Assembly (NCBI GenBank): GCA_965199805.1 | Contig: CBDATO010000001.1 | Coordinates: 1,364,001 to 1,428,000 of the forward strand | Direction: 5' to 3' | Source of the DNA: DATAZK01 sp965199805 | Lineage (GTDB): Bacteria > Actinomycetota > Actinomycetes > Frankiales > Frankiaceae | Length of the DNA: 64,000 bases | Part shown: positions 1 to 8,360 of the stretch, one piece after another | How positions within the stretch are numbered: position 1 is the first letter of the stretch | How the letters are laid out: the number at the start of each line of letters is the position of its first letter | Notes under the pieces: generated by a model | Database searches by the model: none | The model's input: only the letters and a program-made list of their open reading frames with translations | What the model was told of the DNA's origin: nothing | Made by a program: the position numbers and the translations under genes

Positions 1-129
1 GGCTCGAACTCGTTCGTCGTCGAAGGCGGCCCCATCGGGCCGGCCAACCGGTGGTGGAATCACCCGAAAGTGTCATGCTGCGCCGACCTTCTTGTTGTTG
101 AAGGCAAGCCGCCGATGTGCACGGCGTGA
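1..129 (+). CDS. C-terminal end of an unidentified protein (5' end outside window)
   Basis: Frame 1 is open from the first base to a TGA at 127-129, giving about 42 residues ending KPPMCTA. Codons have the G/C third-position bias of the neighbours. The TGA overlaps a GTG at 126 (GTGA), a common coupling arrangement in this window, which supports both this gene end and the start chosen for the next gene. The segment contains WW and CC pairs but no motif I recognise. Too little is present to assign a function, and the reading could still be chance. Confidence 0.45.
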   Translation, partial: GSNSFVVEGGPIGPANRWWNHPKVSCCADLLVVEGKPPMCTA

Positions 130-3100
130 ATGACCTGGCGACCGCGACTCACTCAACGGCTTCGCACCCGACGACCACGTCGCACGGGCGCAACCGACGG
201 CGTACTGCCGGAACCGCCGCGGCGGCCGCAGCGACGATGCTTTCCGCCGGTCTGATCCTTGCTCCGGCAGCGAGCGCGGTCTCGCCGCTGACGGCAACAG
301 GGACGTCCGTGACAACCGTCGCGACCGGCTCCACTACGGTGCTCCCCGGCTACTCGCTGGCGGGCGCCGCTTCGAGTGACGTTCTGCAGGTCACGCTATC
401 CACCGACACCGGCAGCCTGACACTGCCGACCACGACGGGCCTCACCCTTGCCTACGGCTACTCGTCGTTCAGCGCGTCGACGATCTCCTTCACCGGCAGC
501 CAGGCCGACATCAACAATGACATTCCCAGTCTTCAGCTGGTCGCCGGCAGCAATGCCGGCAAGACGGCGACCGTCAGAATGCAGACGTTCACCCAGCAGC
601 CGAACCTCACGTACTCGGCGCCGAACCAGCACTTCTACGAGTACGTGCCGGCGGCGAACATCACGTGGTCGGCGGCTGCCACCGCGGCCGCCCAGAAGAC
701 GTACGGCGGGCTGCCGGGTTACATCGCCACCATCCCGACGAACGCCGTCAACAACTTCGTCGGCAGCAAGATCCAGGGCGCCCAGAACGTCTGGTTCGGT
801 ACTCGGTCGTTCCTCAACGACCCGGCGTTCCCGGCTTACCCGCGGGTCTGGAAGTGGTACGCGGGTCCTTTGGCCAACCAGTTGGTCTCGGCCTGCTCCA
901 GTGTGACCGGAACATGCTCGTTCTCGACCGGGACGAACGGGATGAACGGGAACAGCTACTCGCACTGGGCAAGCGGCGAGCCCAACAACTACCAGTACAG
1001 CGCGAGCACGGCCGGCTCTGGCGAGAACTCCGCGGTGACAAACTGGCAAGGCACGACCGGCGCCTGGAACGACCTTGCCGACAGCAACACCAGCGCCATC
1101 GCCGGCTACCTCGTCGAGTACGGCGATCTCGTGAACGGTTACACCACCGCGCCGGTTGGCTCCGCTCTGGTCAGCAACGCGATCACGATCACCGGTCCGC
1201 CCGACGCTCCGTCGGCGCCGAATGCCTCCCTGAGCGGGACGACCGCGACGGTCTCGTGGACGGCGCCGACGAACAGCGGCTACGGCACGGTCAGCGGCTA
1301 CACCGTGACGGCGAGCCCCGGTGGCGCGACGTGCACGCCGAGCCCGGCGACGGCGACCAGCTGCCAGATCGGTGGTCTCACCAAGGGCACCCCGTACACC
1401 TTCGCGGTGACGGCGACCAACGAGTTCGGCACCGGCGCTGCCGCCACCACCGCTGCTGTCACACCGCGCAGTGTCCCGGGGGCTCCGACCGCGACTGTCA
1501 GCGGTCACGGCAACGGCTCGCTGCAGCTGAGCATCATTCCGCCGGTCGACAACGGCGGCGCGACAATCACCCGCTACCAGGCGTCCACCGACGGTGGCAC
1601 CACCTGGAACACGCTCACCACCTCCGGCACCAGCCCCGTCACGGCCAGCATCTCCGGCCTCGTGAACGGGACTTCCTACCCCGTCATCGTGCGGGCGAGC
1701 AACAGCCAGGGCGACGGCGCCGCGAGTGCCGACGTGAACGGCACCCCGTCCACTGCGGCGTCCGCGCCGACCGGCGTGACCGTCACCCCGGGTGACAGTG
1801 AGGCCTCGGTGGCCTTCACGCCGCCCGCCTCGGACGGGGGAGAGCCGATCACCGGCTACACGGTGACTGCCAACCCGGGCGGCCTCACCGCCACCTGCGT
1901 CGGCAGCCCCTGCGTCGTCACCGGTCTCACCAACGGCACGGCGTACACGTTCACCGTGAAGGCGAACAATGCGAACGGGGCGTCGACGTCATCGGCCACC
2001 AGCAACTCCGTGGTGCCGGCTTTGGTGCCGGACGCGCCCACCGATGTGACGGCGGTCTTCGGTGACACCGAAGCCACGGTGTCCTTCACCGCCCCGGCGT
2101 TCGACGGCGGGAGCACCATCACCGGTTACACGGTGACCTCCGCTCCGGGCGGCCTCACCGCCTTCTGCGCGATGAGCCCCTGCACGGTCACGGGCCTGGC
2201 CAACGGCACGCCCTACACCTTCACGGCCGTGGCGACGAACCCGATCGGCAACTCGGTCGCGTCTGCCGCGAGCGCCGCCGTCACCCCGGCCGGCGTGCCG
2301 AACGCACCGACGGACGTCGACGCGACCCGGGCCGCCGGCTCGGCCGTCGTCACCTTCACGGCGCCGGTGAACAGTCACGGTGCGCCGGTCACCTCCTACA
2401 CGGTGACCTCCGCCCCGGACGGCATCACGCAGGTCTGCACCAGCAGCCCCTGCACGGTGACCGGGCTGAGCAACGGCACGGCGTACACGTTCACCGTCCA
2501 GGCGACCAACGCCGCCGGTGACTCGGTTGCCTCGGCGCCCTCGTCGGCGGTGACACCGGCAACGGTGCCCGGTGCGCCCACCGGCGTGACGGCTGTGGCC
2601 GGGTCCGGTCAGGCCGAGGTCGCCTTCGCCGTCCCGTCCGACGACGGCGGCAGCGCCATCACGTCGTACACGGTCGTCTCCTCGCCGGGTGGCATCACAG
2701 CGGTCTGCACGAGCAGCCCGTGCGTCGTGTCCGGTCTGACCAACGGCACCAGCTACACGTTCGGCGTGTACGCGACCAACGGGGTCGGCGCCTCGGCGAA
2801 CTCCACCTCGTCGGCCGCCCTCACCCCGGCGAGTGCTCCCGGCACGCCGTCGGGTGTGACCGTCGCCCGTAACGGCGCTTCCGCCACCATCTCGTGGTTG
2901 GCGCCGAACAACGGCGGCGCCCCCGTGACCGGCTACGCCGTGTCCGTGAGCCCGGGCGGCGCCACCTGCACGCCCGACCCGGCGACCGCCACCTCGTGCG
3001 TCGTCACCGGGCTGAACACGATCGGTGACTACACCGCATCGGTCACGGCCACCAACGTGGCCGGGACCGGCACCGGTGGGACGGCTGCCATCGTGGCGGC

Positions 3101-3974
3101 CACCGCACCGTCCGCGCCGAGCACCCTGACGGCCGCACCGACGACCGACGGTGAGGGCGTCGTGCTCAGCTGGACGGCACCGACCGACAGCAACGGCTCG
3201 GCGGTGTCCTCGTACACGGTCGTCTCGTCGCCGGCCGGTCTGTCCTGCACCCCGTCGCCGGCCACGGCCACGACGTGCACGATCAGCCCGATTCCCTACG
3301 GCGTCGACTACACCTTCTCGGTGCTGGCCGGCAACGTGGTGGGCGCGAGCACGCCGGCCACCGCGTCGTTCAACCGGCTCGGGGTGCCGACGGTCCCGGT
3401 GGCACCGGAGTACACGCCGACCCGCAGCGGGTTCGGCATCTTCTTCCACAAGCCGCTGAGCGATCGGGGCAGCGCCATCCTGGGCTACCGCGTCAGCCTC
3501 AACGGCGGAGCGACATGGCAGGACCTCACCTACCGCGGCCCGGTCACCGGCCCGTACACGGCGAGCGTCTCCGGGCTGACCCCGGACTCGACGTACACGG
3601 TGCGGCTGCAGGCGTACAACGCGATCGGCCTCGGTGAGGCCAACCGGCCGCCGGCGATCGTGCGGACGCTGCCGCTCGCGGTGCCGTCTGTGTCGATCGG
3701 GCTCGAGGTCACCCCGGCCAAGGGCAGCCTCAAGCTCTTCTGGCACAAGCCGCTCGACGAGGGCGGGACGCCGATCACCGGCTACCGCGTCAGCCTCGAC
3801 GGCGGCTCGACCTGGCAGCCGCCGCTCAAGGTCTACGGACCGGCGAGCGGGCCCTACACCGCCACCGTGGCCGGGCTCGTGCCCGGACGCAGCTACGCCG
3901 TACGCATCCAGGCCTGGAACGCGGTCGGCTACGGCGGCGCCCCCCGGGTGCCGATCGTCGTCGCCCCGAATTAG
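126..3974 (+). CDS. Secreted C-type-lectin-like / fibronectin type III repeat surface protein
   Basis: A protein of about 1282 aa. The N-terminus has an RNRRRTAG basic stretch followed by an Ala-rich hydrophobic segment ending APAASA, a Sec-type signal peptide. Residues ~166-335 look like a C-type-lectin fold (WFGTRSF, HWASGEPNN, WNDLADS, GYLVEYG). From residue ~357 there are ten fibronectin type III units, each opening with a PxAPTxVT-like strand and carrying GLTNGTxYTFTV; most have a paired Cys pattern (TCxxSPC or similar). The last two units differ (FHKPLSDRGSAILGYRVS). No sortase motif or C-terminal membrane segment is seen, so it is probably released or wall-associated by other means. 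Start 126 (GTG) is chosen for the GTGA overlap with the upstream gene; GTG 117 is the alternative. A paralogue with ten such units lies at 53639-57396. Probable adhesin or glycan-binding protein; the ligand is unknown. Confidence 0.85.
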   Translation: MNDLATATHSTASHPTTTSHGRNRRRTAGTAAAAAATMLSAGLILAPAASAVSPLTATGTSVTTVATGSTTVLPGYSLAGAASSDVLQVTLSTDTGSLTLPTTTGLTLAYGYSSFSASTISFTGSQADINNDIPSLQLVAGSNAGKTATVRMQTFTQQPNLTYSAPNQHFYEYVPAANITWSAAATAAAQKTYGGLPGYIATIPTNAVNNFVGSKIQGAQNVWFGTRSFLNDPAFPAYPRVWKWYAGPLANQLVSACSSVTGTCSFSTGTNGMNGNSYSHWASGEPNNYQYSASTAGSGENSAVTNWQGTTGAWNDLADSNTSAIAGYLVEYGDLVNGYTTAPVGSALVSNAITITGPPDAPSAPNASLSGTTATVSWTAPTNSGYGTVSGYTVTASPGGATCTPSPATATSCQIGGLTKGTPYTFAVTATNEFGTGAAATTAAVTPRSVPGAPTATVSGHGNGSLQLSIIPPVDNGGATITRYQASTDGGTTWNTLTTSGTSPVTASISGLVNGTSYPVIVRASNSQGDGAASADVNGTPSTAASAPTGVTVTPGDSEASVAFTPPASDGGEPITGYTVTANPGGLTATCVGSPCVVTGLTNGTAYTFTVKANNANGASTSSATSNSVVPALVPDAPTDVTAVFGDTEATVSFTAPAFDGGSTITGYTVTSAPGGLTAFCAMSPCTVTGLANGTPYTFTAVATNPIGNSVASAASAAVTPAGVPNAPTDVDATRAAGSAVVTFTAPVNSHGAPVTSYTVTSAPDGITQVCTSSPCTVTGLSNGTAYTFTVQATNAAGDSVASAPSSAVTPATVPGAPTGVTAVAGSGQAEVAFAVPSDDGGSAITSYTVVSSPGGITAVCTSSPCVVSGLTNGTSYTFGVYATNGVGASANSTSSAALTPASAPGTPSGVTVARNGASATISWLAPNNGGAPVTGYAVSVSPGGATCTPDPATATSCVVTGLNTIGDYTASVTATNVAGTGTGGTAAIVAATAPSAPSTLTAAPTTDGEGVVLSWTAPTDSNGSAVSSYTVVSSPAGLSCTPSPATATTCTISPIPYGVDYTFSVLAGNVVGASTPATASFNRLGVPTVPVAPEYTPTRSGFGIFFHKPLSDRGSAILGYRVSLNGGATWQDLTYRGPVTGPYTASVSGLTPDSTYTVRLQAYNAIGLGEANRPPAIVRTLPLAVPSVSIGLEVTPAKGSLKLFWHKPLDEGGTPITGYRVSLDGGSTWQPPLKVYGPASGPYTATVAGLVPGRSYAVRIQAWNAVGYGGAPRVPIVVAPN

Positions 3975-3998
3975 CCACCGATCTACGACCGTACGGGT

Positions 3999-4036
3999 GG
4001 GCGGCGCCTATCCATGAGATGCGATGAGCGCCGCCC
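3999..4036 (+). terminator. Hairpin after the fibronectin III gene
   Basis: Perfect 9-bp arms GGGCGGCGC (3999-4007) and GCGCCGCCC (4028-4036) enclose a 20-nt loop, 25 nt after the stop codon. There is no T-tract, which is usual for actinobacterial terminators. Confidence 0.5.
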
Positions 4037-4306
4037 TACCGCTCATGTGTGGCTATGGACGAGCGAACACTGTTCATGTGTTACCGGCTGGTCCCCCTGG
4101 CATCGAGAGCATCAGTCGGCGCGCGGACGTGCTGGTTTCATGTTGAAAACACCATGAGAATGTGTGAGCGTAGCTACGTGGCAGGATGCTGCGCCGTTTT
4201 CGAGTGATCAGCTCTTGCCTACCAGCGGATCGATGTGCAGTCAGCGGGCTGCCGAATCGACGCCCGGGGCAGTCGGCTAGGTTCTCAGCCGGTTTGCGCC
4301 CGCCAC

Positions 4307-4522
4307 ATGCGTCTCGTTGTGTGGTGGAACGCGTTGTCCGACGCTGAGAAGGCAGCATTCGGCGCAGGTGACTACGCCGGTGTCGACGTCGGCAGCCTTC
4401 GGTCGGCGCTCGACCGAGAGCCCTTCGCGGTTCACAGACATTCGAACGGAACCGCCCGCAGGGTTCCGGACTCCCCCGACCTCGATGGGTTCCAACGGTG
4501 GCTTACAGCCGGTCAGCCGTGA
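4307..4522 (+). CDS. Small hypothetical protein
   Basis: An ATG at 4307 opens a 71-residue frame beginning MRLVVWWNALSDAEKAAFG and ending with FQRWLTAGQP. Composition looks protein-like (regular hydrophobics, an acidic middle) and codon bias fits a real gene. No good ribosome site is visible, and the frame extends upstream to 4235 without similarity to anything I know. It lies in a decayed accessory region, so it may be a fragment. Function unknown. Confidence 0.35.
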   Translation: MRLVVWWNALSDAEKAAFGAGDYAGVDVGSLRSALDREPFAVHRHSNGTARRVPDSPDLDGFQRWLTAGQP

Positions 4523-5249
4523 TCAACGAGACGGCAATTCGAAGTAGGCCCGCGATTCTGTTGCTGAGCGGCGCCCTGCGCCGCAGCCATCCAGCGCTCG
4601 CGTCCGTGACCGGGCGCCCGGTCTCCCTTGTCGCGCCCACGCTTGGGGACGAGGAGTGCTCGGACAGGCGTGGGACGGGTGGCCGTCAGACGGTGCGCGG
4701 GCGAGCCAGGAATCAGGTCAGAAGCTGCACGCGAAGCGCTGCATTGACGGCCGCGGCATAAACGAGTTCGGCCCACACGGTTCTTTCGCAGGCCGCTTGT
4801 TGATCGTCTGTGAAGGGAATGCAGCCGGACGCTGGTCGCATCTGCTGCCAGAGGCGGTGCGCCGCGAACAGCTCGTCACGGGCGCGCTGCACTACGTCGG
4901 TGTTATGCCAGGACTGCGACCCCAGGATGACGACGACGCCCTCGGCCGAAGCTTGGCTGGCTGACACTCGTGCTGCCTGATCGGTCGACTGCCCCGCCGC
5001 ATCACTCGGACAGGTGAAGGACCACAGTCAATGTCCGCCCATCAGCATCGACCTCAACGCACTGCTGCACAGTCACCGAGGACGTCCCGTGAGGTCATGT
5101 TGACCCGGGGCTCCCAAACGGCTGTGGGTCATCTCCGAAGTCAGTCCTCGCGGGCCCCTGCACGCCAGCGGTGACAGAAGCCAAGTGAGTGGCGTTGCCT
5201 CTGCGTCGAACCTCATGGCCGATGATCCTGACACGCCCAGTGAATAGGG
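4523..5249. other. Stretch without a confident gene
   Basis: About 730 bases between the small frame at 4307 and the IS3 remnant. The only candidate is a minus-strand frame at 4713-4967, listed separately with low confidence. No tRNA, repeat or clear promoter seen. Confidence 0.4.
4713..4967 (-). CDS. Possible small hypothetical protein
   Basis: An 84-residue minus-strand frame with internal text such as RARDELFAAHRLWQQMRP and WAELVYAAAVNAAL that resembles helical protein. There is no recognisable domain and no clear ribosome site. It could be the remains of a longer gene, since the surrounding region carries IS remnants. Treat as speculative. Confidence 0.25.
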   Translation of the reverse strand: MSASQASAEGVVVILGSQSWHNTDVVQRARDELFAAHRLWQQMRPASGCIPFTDDQQAACERTVWAELVYAAAVNAALRVQLLT

Positions 5250-5316
5250 GACTGCTGCACGGATCTGTGACATCTGAGATCGCTTGGCGGGATAGCCGGG
5301 CTGGGAGGATGTTGCT

Positions 5317-5626
5317 GTGCCAAGACCGTTCCCAAAGGAGTTCCGCGAGGACGTCGTGCGGGTCGCCCGGTGACCGGGGTCCGGGTGTGACGCTCGAGCG
5401 AATCGCCGCCGACTTCGGGGTGCATCCGATGACGCTCTCGAAGTGGATGCGTGCCGCTGATGTCGAGGATGGCGTCAAGCCTGGCGCCATGACCGATCAG
5501 CTTGCGGAGTTGCGTGCGCTCAAGCGGCGCAACCGGCTGCTGGAGCAGGAGAACGAGGTGCTGCGCCGAGCGGCGGCGTATCTGTCGCAGGCGCAGCTGC
5601 CGGGAAAAGGCTCTACCCGCTCGTGA
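5317..5626 (+). pseudogene. IS3-family orfA, frameshifted
   Basis: GTG at 5317 follows GGAGG and encodes VPRPFPKEFREDVVRVAR, then hits TGA near 5371. Shifting one base resumes with RGPGVTLERIAADFGVHP, an HTH_Tnp_1 helix-turn-helix, followed by a leucine-zipper-like helix (LKRRNRLLEQENEVLRRAAA). The whole is a normal orfA interrupted by a single inserted base near 5370. In IS3 elements orfA supplies DNA binding and regulates orfB. Here it is inactive because of the frameshift and the loss of orfB. Confidence 0.8.
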
Positions 5627-5765
5627 AGGAGCTCGGCGCCGCCGGTGCCCGCATCCGGGGGCCGGTGGCGGTGGCGTGCCGGGTCCTCAAGCTCCACCGC
5701 CAGCATTACTACTCCTGGCTCGCCCGGCCCGTCACCGACGCCGAGTGGACGCAGGCGCACCGCGC
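5602..5765 (+). pseudogene. IS3-family orfB, 5' fragment
   Basis: Overlaps the end of orfA in another frame, through a GGAAAAGG stretch of the kind used for programmed -1 slippage in IS3 elements. It encodes about 54 residues (KRLYPLVKELGAAGARIRGP ... CRVLKLHRQHYYSWL), the usual N-terminal HTH-like part of the IS3 transposase. It stops where IS1380-terminus sequence starts at 5766; the DDE domain is absent. Confidence 0.75.
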
Positions 5766-5856
5766 TAACCCCCGTCTTTCAGCAGGCCGTTGAGTCGAAG
5801 ATCATCGGCTTCTTTGAGGGGTTGAGGCGGATGCTTCGGAGTGTGGGCAGGGCGGC
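5766..5856 (-). mobile_element. 91-bp terminal scrap of an IS1380-family element
   Basis: This stretch matches the reverse complement of the right end of the full IS1380-family copy at 21974-23666 almost base for base, including CTTTCAGCAGGCCGTTGA and GAAGATCATCGGCTTCT-like text, then diverges after GGGCGGC. It abuts truncated orfB exactly at the element terminus. An IS1380 copy therefore once inserted in the IS3 orfB, and a later deletion removed all but its last 91 bp. Confidence 0.8.
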
Positions 5857-5919
5857 GAGACACGACAATCGAATTTCGCGGCCAGCGCAGATACCCCGCT
5901 CAAAGGCACCGAACGACCC

Positions 5920-7044
5920 TCAGCGACACGCCCCTGCATGCATGCTGGACGCACCTTCAGATCTACCCGGCTGCTGACCGCGGCGGCTGATCACTGGTCG
6001 GCGTAGCCAGGGACTTGATCGCGGATCTTCTGCATCTCGGCGTCGTCCGACACGCCCTGGAAGTCGGTAGCGTGGCGTGTACGAGGCCTCGAGCGCGGTG
6101 ATCTCCTCACCGCTGAGCCCGACGTCTAGGGACGCCACCGCGTCGTCGATCTGAGTGGTGGTGTTGGCGCCGACCAGCGGGGCGCAGACCACCGGCTTGC
6201 TGCGCAACCAGGCCAGCGCGACCTGCGCCCGGGTCACTCCGCGCGCCTCGGCGATGCGCCCGACCGCGGCAATGATCGCGTCGTTGCTGTCCGCCGTGGG
6301 GGCGGGATAAAGCAGGTCGGCGTAGCCGCCGTCGGTCTCCGCACGAGACGTTGCGTTGGCGGCGTCGGCCGGGCGGGCCAGACGGCCCCTGGCGAGCGGG
6401 CTCCAGACAACAGTGCCGACGCCCTCGTCGAGGCAGAGCGGGATCATCTCCCGCTCCTCCTCACGAGCCAGCAGGTTGTAGTGGTTCTGCATCGACACGA
6501 ACCGGGCCCAGCCGTTGCGCTCCTGCAGGTGCAGCGCCTTGGCGAACTCCCACGCGTGCATGGACGACGCTCCCAGGTAGCGGACCTTGCCCGCTTTGAC
6601 GAGGTCGTGCAGCGCTTCGAGCGTTTCCTCGAGCGAAGTCGCATGGTCGTTGCGGTGAACCTGATACAGGTCGATGTACTCGATTCCGAGCCGGGAGAGC
6701 GAGTGCTCGACCTCCGTCAGGATCGCCTTCCGTGACAGGCCCTGGCCGTTCGGCCCGGGACGCATCGGGTGACGCAACTTGGTCGCGATGACAACTTCGT
6801 CCCGGTCGGCGAAGTCACGGAGGGCACGGCCAAGGATCTCCTCACTCGAGCCGTACGAGTACATGTTGGCGGTGTCGAAGAAGTTGATGCCTGACTCCAG
6901 GGCATGCCGGATGAGCGGCCGGCTCTCGTCCTCAGCCAACGACCAGACCGGATGACCGCGCTGGGGATCGCCATAGGTCATCGCGCCGATGGCAATAGGC
7001 GACACGTCGAGTCCTGTGTGGCCAAGTTTGATGTATTCCACCAT
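5920..7044 (-). CDS. Aldo/keto reductase with altered C-terminus
   Basis: An NAD(P)H-dependent carbonyl reductase of the AKR superfamily, cytoplasmic. The (beta/alpha)8 signature is clear: GLDVSPIAIGAMTYG, catalytic Asp/Tyr region FFDTANMYSYGSSEEILGRAL, Lys in VIATKLRHP, His in DLYQVHRNDHA, and the cofactor end PLVGANTTTQIDDA. After YTPRY (about residue 325) the frame leaves the family pattern. A neighbouring frame reads TDFQGVSDDAEMQKIRDQVP and stops at 5991, the expected tail, so an indel lies near 6066 and the last ~48 residues here are out of frame. The core barrel and active site are intact, so activity is uncertain. It is transcribed away from the TetR gene at 7114 across two operators and is probably repressed by it. 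Confidence 0.85.
   Translation of the reverse strand: MVEYIKLGHTGLDVSPIAIGAMTYGDPQRGHPVWSLAEDESRPLIRHALESGINFFDTANMYSYGSSEEILGRALRDFADRDEVVIATKLRHPMRPGPNGQGLSRKAILTEVEHSLSRLGIEYIDLYQVHRNDHATSLEETLEALHDLVKAGKVRYLGASSMHAWEFAKALHLQERNGWARFVSMQNHYNLLAREEEREMIPLCLDEGVGTVVWSPLARGRLARPADAANATSRAETDGGYADLLYPAPTADSNDAIIAAVGRIAEARGVTRAQVALAWLRSKPVVCAPLVGANTTTQIDDAVASLDVGLSGEEITALEASYTPRYRLPGRVGRRRDAEDPRSSPWLRRPVISRRGQQPGRSEGASSMHAGACR
5932..5957 (+). repeat. 26-bp direct repeat, copy 1
   Basis: CCCTGCATGCATG followed by GGACGCAC after two variable bases. A second copy at 7895-7920 matches 23 of 26 positions. The two copies bracket the aldo/keto reductase-TetR pair. Copy 2 runs into the tRNA-Lys fragment, so this sequence may be the element side of an old attachment site. 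Confidence 0.65.
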
Positions 7045-7057
7045 TCACCTCTATGTT

Positions 7058-7071
7058 CGGAGATCTCTCCG
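7058..7071. promoter_or_regulatory. Probable TetR operator 1
   Basis: CGGAGATCTCTCCG: perfect 6-bp arms CGGAGA/TCTCCG with a 2-bp centre, between the divergent reductase and TetR genes. The same arms recur at 7082 with centre-to-centre spacing of 24 bp. Confidence 0.75.
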
Positions 7072-7081
7072 CTCACGGTAC

Positions 7082-7095
7082 CGGAGAGTTCTCCG
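7082..7095. promoter_or_regulatory. Probable TetR operator 2
   Basis: CGGAGAGTTCTCCG: the same perfect arms as operator 1 with a different 2-bp centre. It lies 18 bp upstream of the TetR start and should overlap its promoter, suggesting autorepression together with repression of the reductase. Confidence 0.75.
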
Positions 7096-7113
7096 TTTTG
7101 ACAAGGACGTGCT

Positions 7114-7647
7114 ATGCCCCGAGCCGATGCGCAAGCGAACAGGGACCGCATCCTGCGGGTCGCGCGAGACGCATTCCGGGCGGACGGCACCACGTCCATG
7201 AACCAGATCGCGCAGCGAGCCGGGGTCGGAGCCGGCACGCTCTACCGCAACTACCCGACCCGGGAGCACCTCGTCCTCGCGGTGTACCAGGACGAGGTCA
7301 ACCACCTGGTCGAAGCGGTGCCCGGACTCCTTGTCTCGATGCCGCCGGTCGACGCGCTACGAAGCTGGACCGCCAACCTCGTCGACGCCATGCGGCGAAA
7401 GCATGGCCTCGGCGACGCTCTGACCCCGAGCAGTCATCTAGCAATCACGCAGCAGACGTACGGTCCCGTCCTCGCCGCCATCACGACACTCTTCGACGCC
7501 GGCAAACAGGCGGGCGAGATCCGCACCGACGCCGACCCGGGCGACTTCCTCGTCTTCACCGGCGCACTCTGGCGAGCACCGACTACGCCGATGGATCGGT
7601 CGTCCGCCATGCTCGATGTCCTGCTCGACGGACTCAGCAGCCGCTAA
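7114..7647 (+). CDS. TetR/AcrR-family transcriptional regulator
   Basis: A protein of 177 aa. The N-terminal helix-turn-helix reads RDRILRVARDAFRADGTTSM ... GVGAGTLYRNYPTREHL, a typical TetR DNA-binding domain at residues ~10-57. The remaining ~120 residues form the variable helical ligand domain. It is divergent from the aldo/keto reductase gene, with two CGGAGA-N2-TCTCCG palindromes between them, so it is almost certainly the local repressor, likely released by a small hydrophobic or carbonyl ligand (inference). The ATG has no strong ribosome site nearby; the frame has no better start. Confidence 0.88.
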   Translation: MPRADAQANRDRILRVARDAFRADGTTSMNQIAQRAGVGAGTLYRNYPTREHLVLAVYQDEVNHLVEAVPGLLVSMPPVDALRSWTANLVDAMRRKHGLGDALTPSSHLAITQQTYGPVLAAITTLFDAGKQAGEIRTDADPGDFLVFTGALWRAPTTPMDRSSAMLDVLLDGLSSR

Positions 7648-7713
7648 CCGCCTCCGCGAAGGACGGTGGGCTCGCGGCAGTCATGACGTGCACGTGGATG
7701 AGACCCCGGGATT

Positions 7714-7748
7714 CGAGATGGAAGCGGCCTTCGGCGCCTTCCATCTCG
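7714..7748 (+). terminator. Hairpin after the TetR gene
   Basis: Perfect 11-bp arms CGAGATGGAAG (7714-7724) and CTTCCATCTCG (7738-7748) around a 13-nt loop, about 65 nt past the TetR stop. No T-tract. Confidence 0.5.
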
Positions 7749-7894
7749 ACGCATGGCGTCTCGATCGCTGCACGCCGCGTCCATTGCGCGTCCATCCACG
7801 CTGCTGCAACCGCCTTCAAAGTACGGCAACCGAATCCCGCGCGGTACGCCTGGATGCCTTGCTCAACGACACTAGACGACACTCGTCGGCAGGT

Positions 7895-7920
7895 CCCTGC
7901 ATGCATGTAGGACGCACTTT
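7895..7920 (+). repeat. 26-bp direct repeat, copy 2
   Basis: Second copy of the CCCTGCATGCATG...GGACGCAC repeat at 5932-5957. Its last bases merge into the tRNA-Lys fragment that begins at 7916. Confidence 0.65.
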
Positions 7921-7960
7921 TAATCCGCGGGTTCGGGGTTCGAGCCCCCGACGGCCCACC
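7916..7960 (+). pseudogene. 3' fragment of tRNA-Lys(UUU): attachment-site scar
   Basis: Forty-five bases match the 3' part of actinobacterial tRNA-Lys from the anticodon loop CTTTTAA, through the T-arm GGTTCGAGCC-type stem-loop, to the acceptor end CGACGGCCCACC. The 5' half (acceptor strand, D-arm) is absent, so this is not a functional tRNA. A piece running from the anticodon loop to the 3' end is the usual att core left by tyrosine-recombinase elements that integrate into tRNA genes. An excisionase-like gene lies 400 bp downstream, as expected for such an element; no integrase survives in the window. Confidence 0.75.
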
Positions 7961-8360
7961 GCATATGTGCAGCTCAGAGGCATGATCACGGACCAACCGG
8001 CGACTGTCCAAGATCTTTAGTCCATCCTTCGTCCATCTGGCACGGACTCGGCACTCCGGCGTACAGGAACGAGTCCGTCGCCCAATTCGCTTGCTCCGCC
8101 CGCTCGTTCGCTGTGAAGCACTGCGAGTGCGAGCGTCATCGGCAATCGAACGCGATTGGTCCAACGTTTTTACTCATCGGGGTCAGCATCGAACCACGTG
8201 TTCGTGCTCGCGAGCGCCGCCACCGTGGTGACTTCGTAGAGCATTCGCCTTTCAACCTGCTCGACTGCCCGCTGGACAAGGACGGCTGGCCAGTCCGCGG
8301 GCGCTTTTAGGACCTCATCGGATAGCTGGCCGCGAATTGCGCCGACGTTGATGTTGCTAG
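7961..8360. other. No gene recognised between the att scar and the excisionase-like gene
   Basis: Four hundred bases where an integrase gene would normally sit. I see no tyrosine recombinase motif on either strand, so the integrase appears to have been deleted. Confidence 0.45.

Larger units (their letters stand above)
5250..5765 (+). mobile_element. IS3-family element remnant
   Basis: Remains of an IS3-type insertion sequence. A frameshifted orfA (5317-5626) is followed by the start of orfB, which is cut at 5765 where sequence from an IS1380-family terminus begins. Most of orfB, including the DDE catalytic core, and the right end are missing, so it cannot move. The left boundary is approximate: I place it just before the GGAGG ribosome site region, but no inverted repeat partner survives to confirm it. 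Confidence 0.75.

Noticed and set aside
1989..3746. Long minus-strand frame opposite the fibronectin III gene
   Set aside because: Arg/Gly/Ala-rich shadow of the plus-strand gene with no motif or ribosome site; high GC removes stops.
7916..7960. Functional tRNA-Lys gene
   Set aside because: The acceptor 5' strand, D-arm and half the anticodon stem are missing; upstream bases are the direct repeat, not tRNA.
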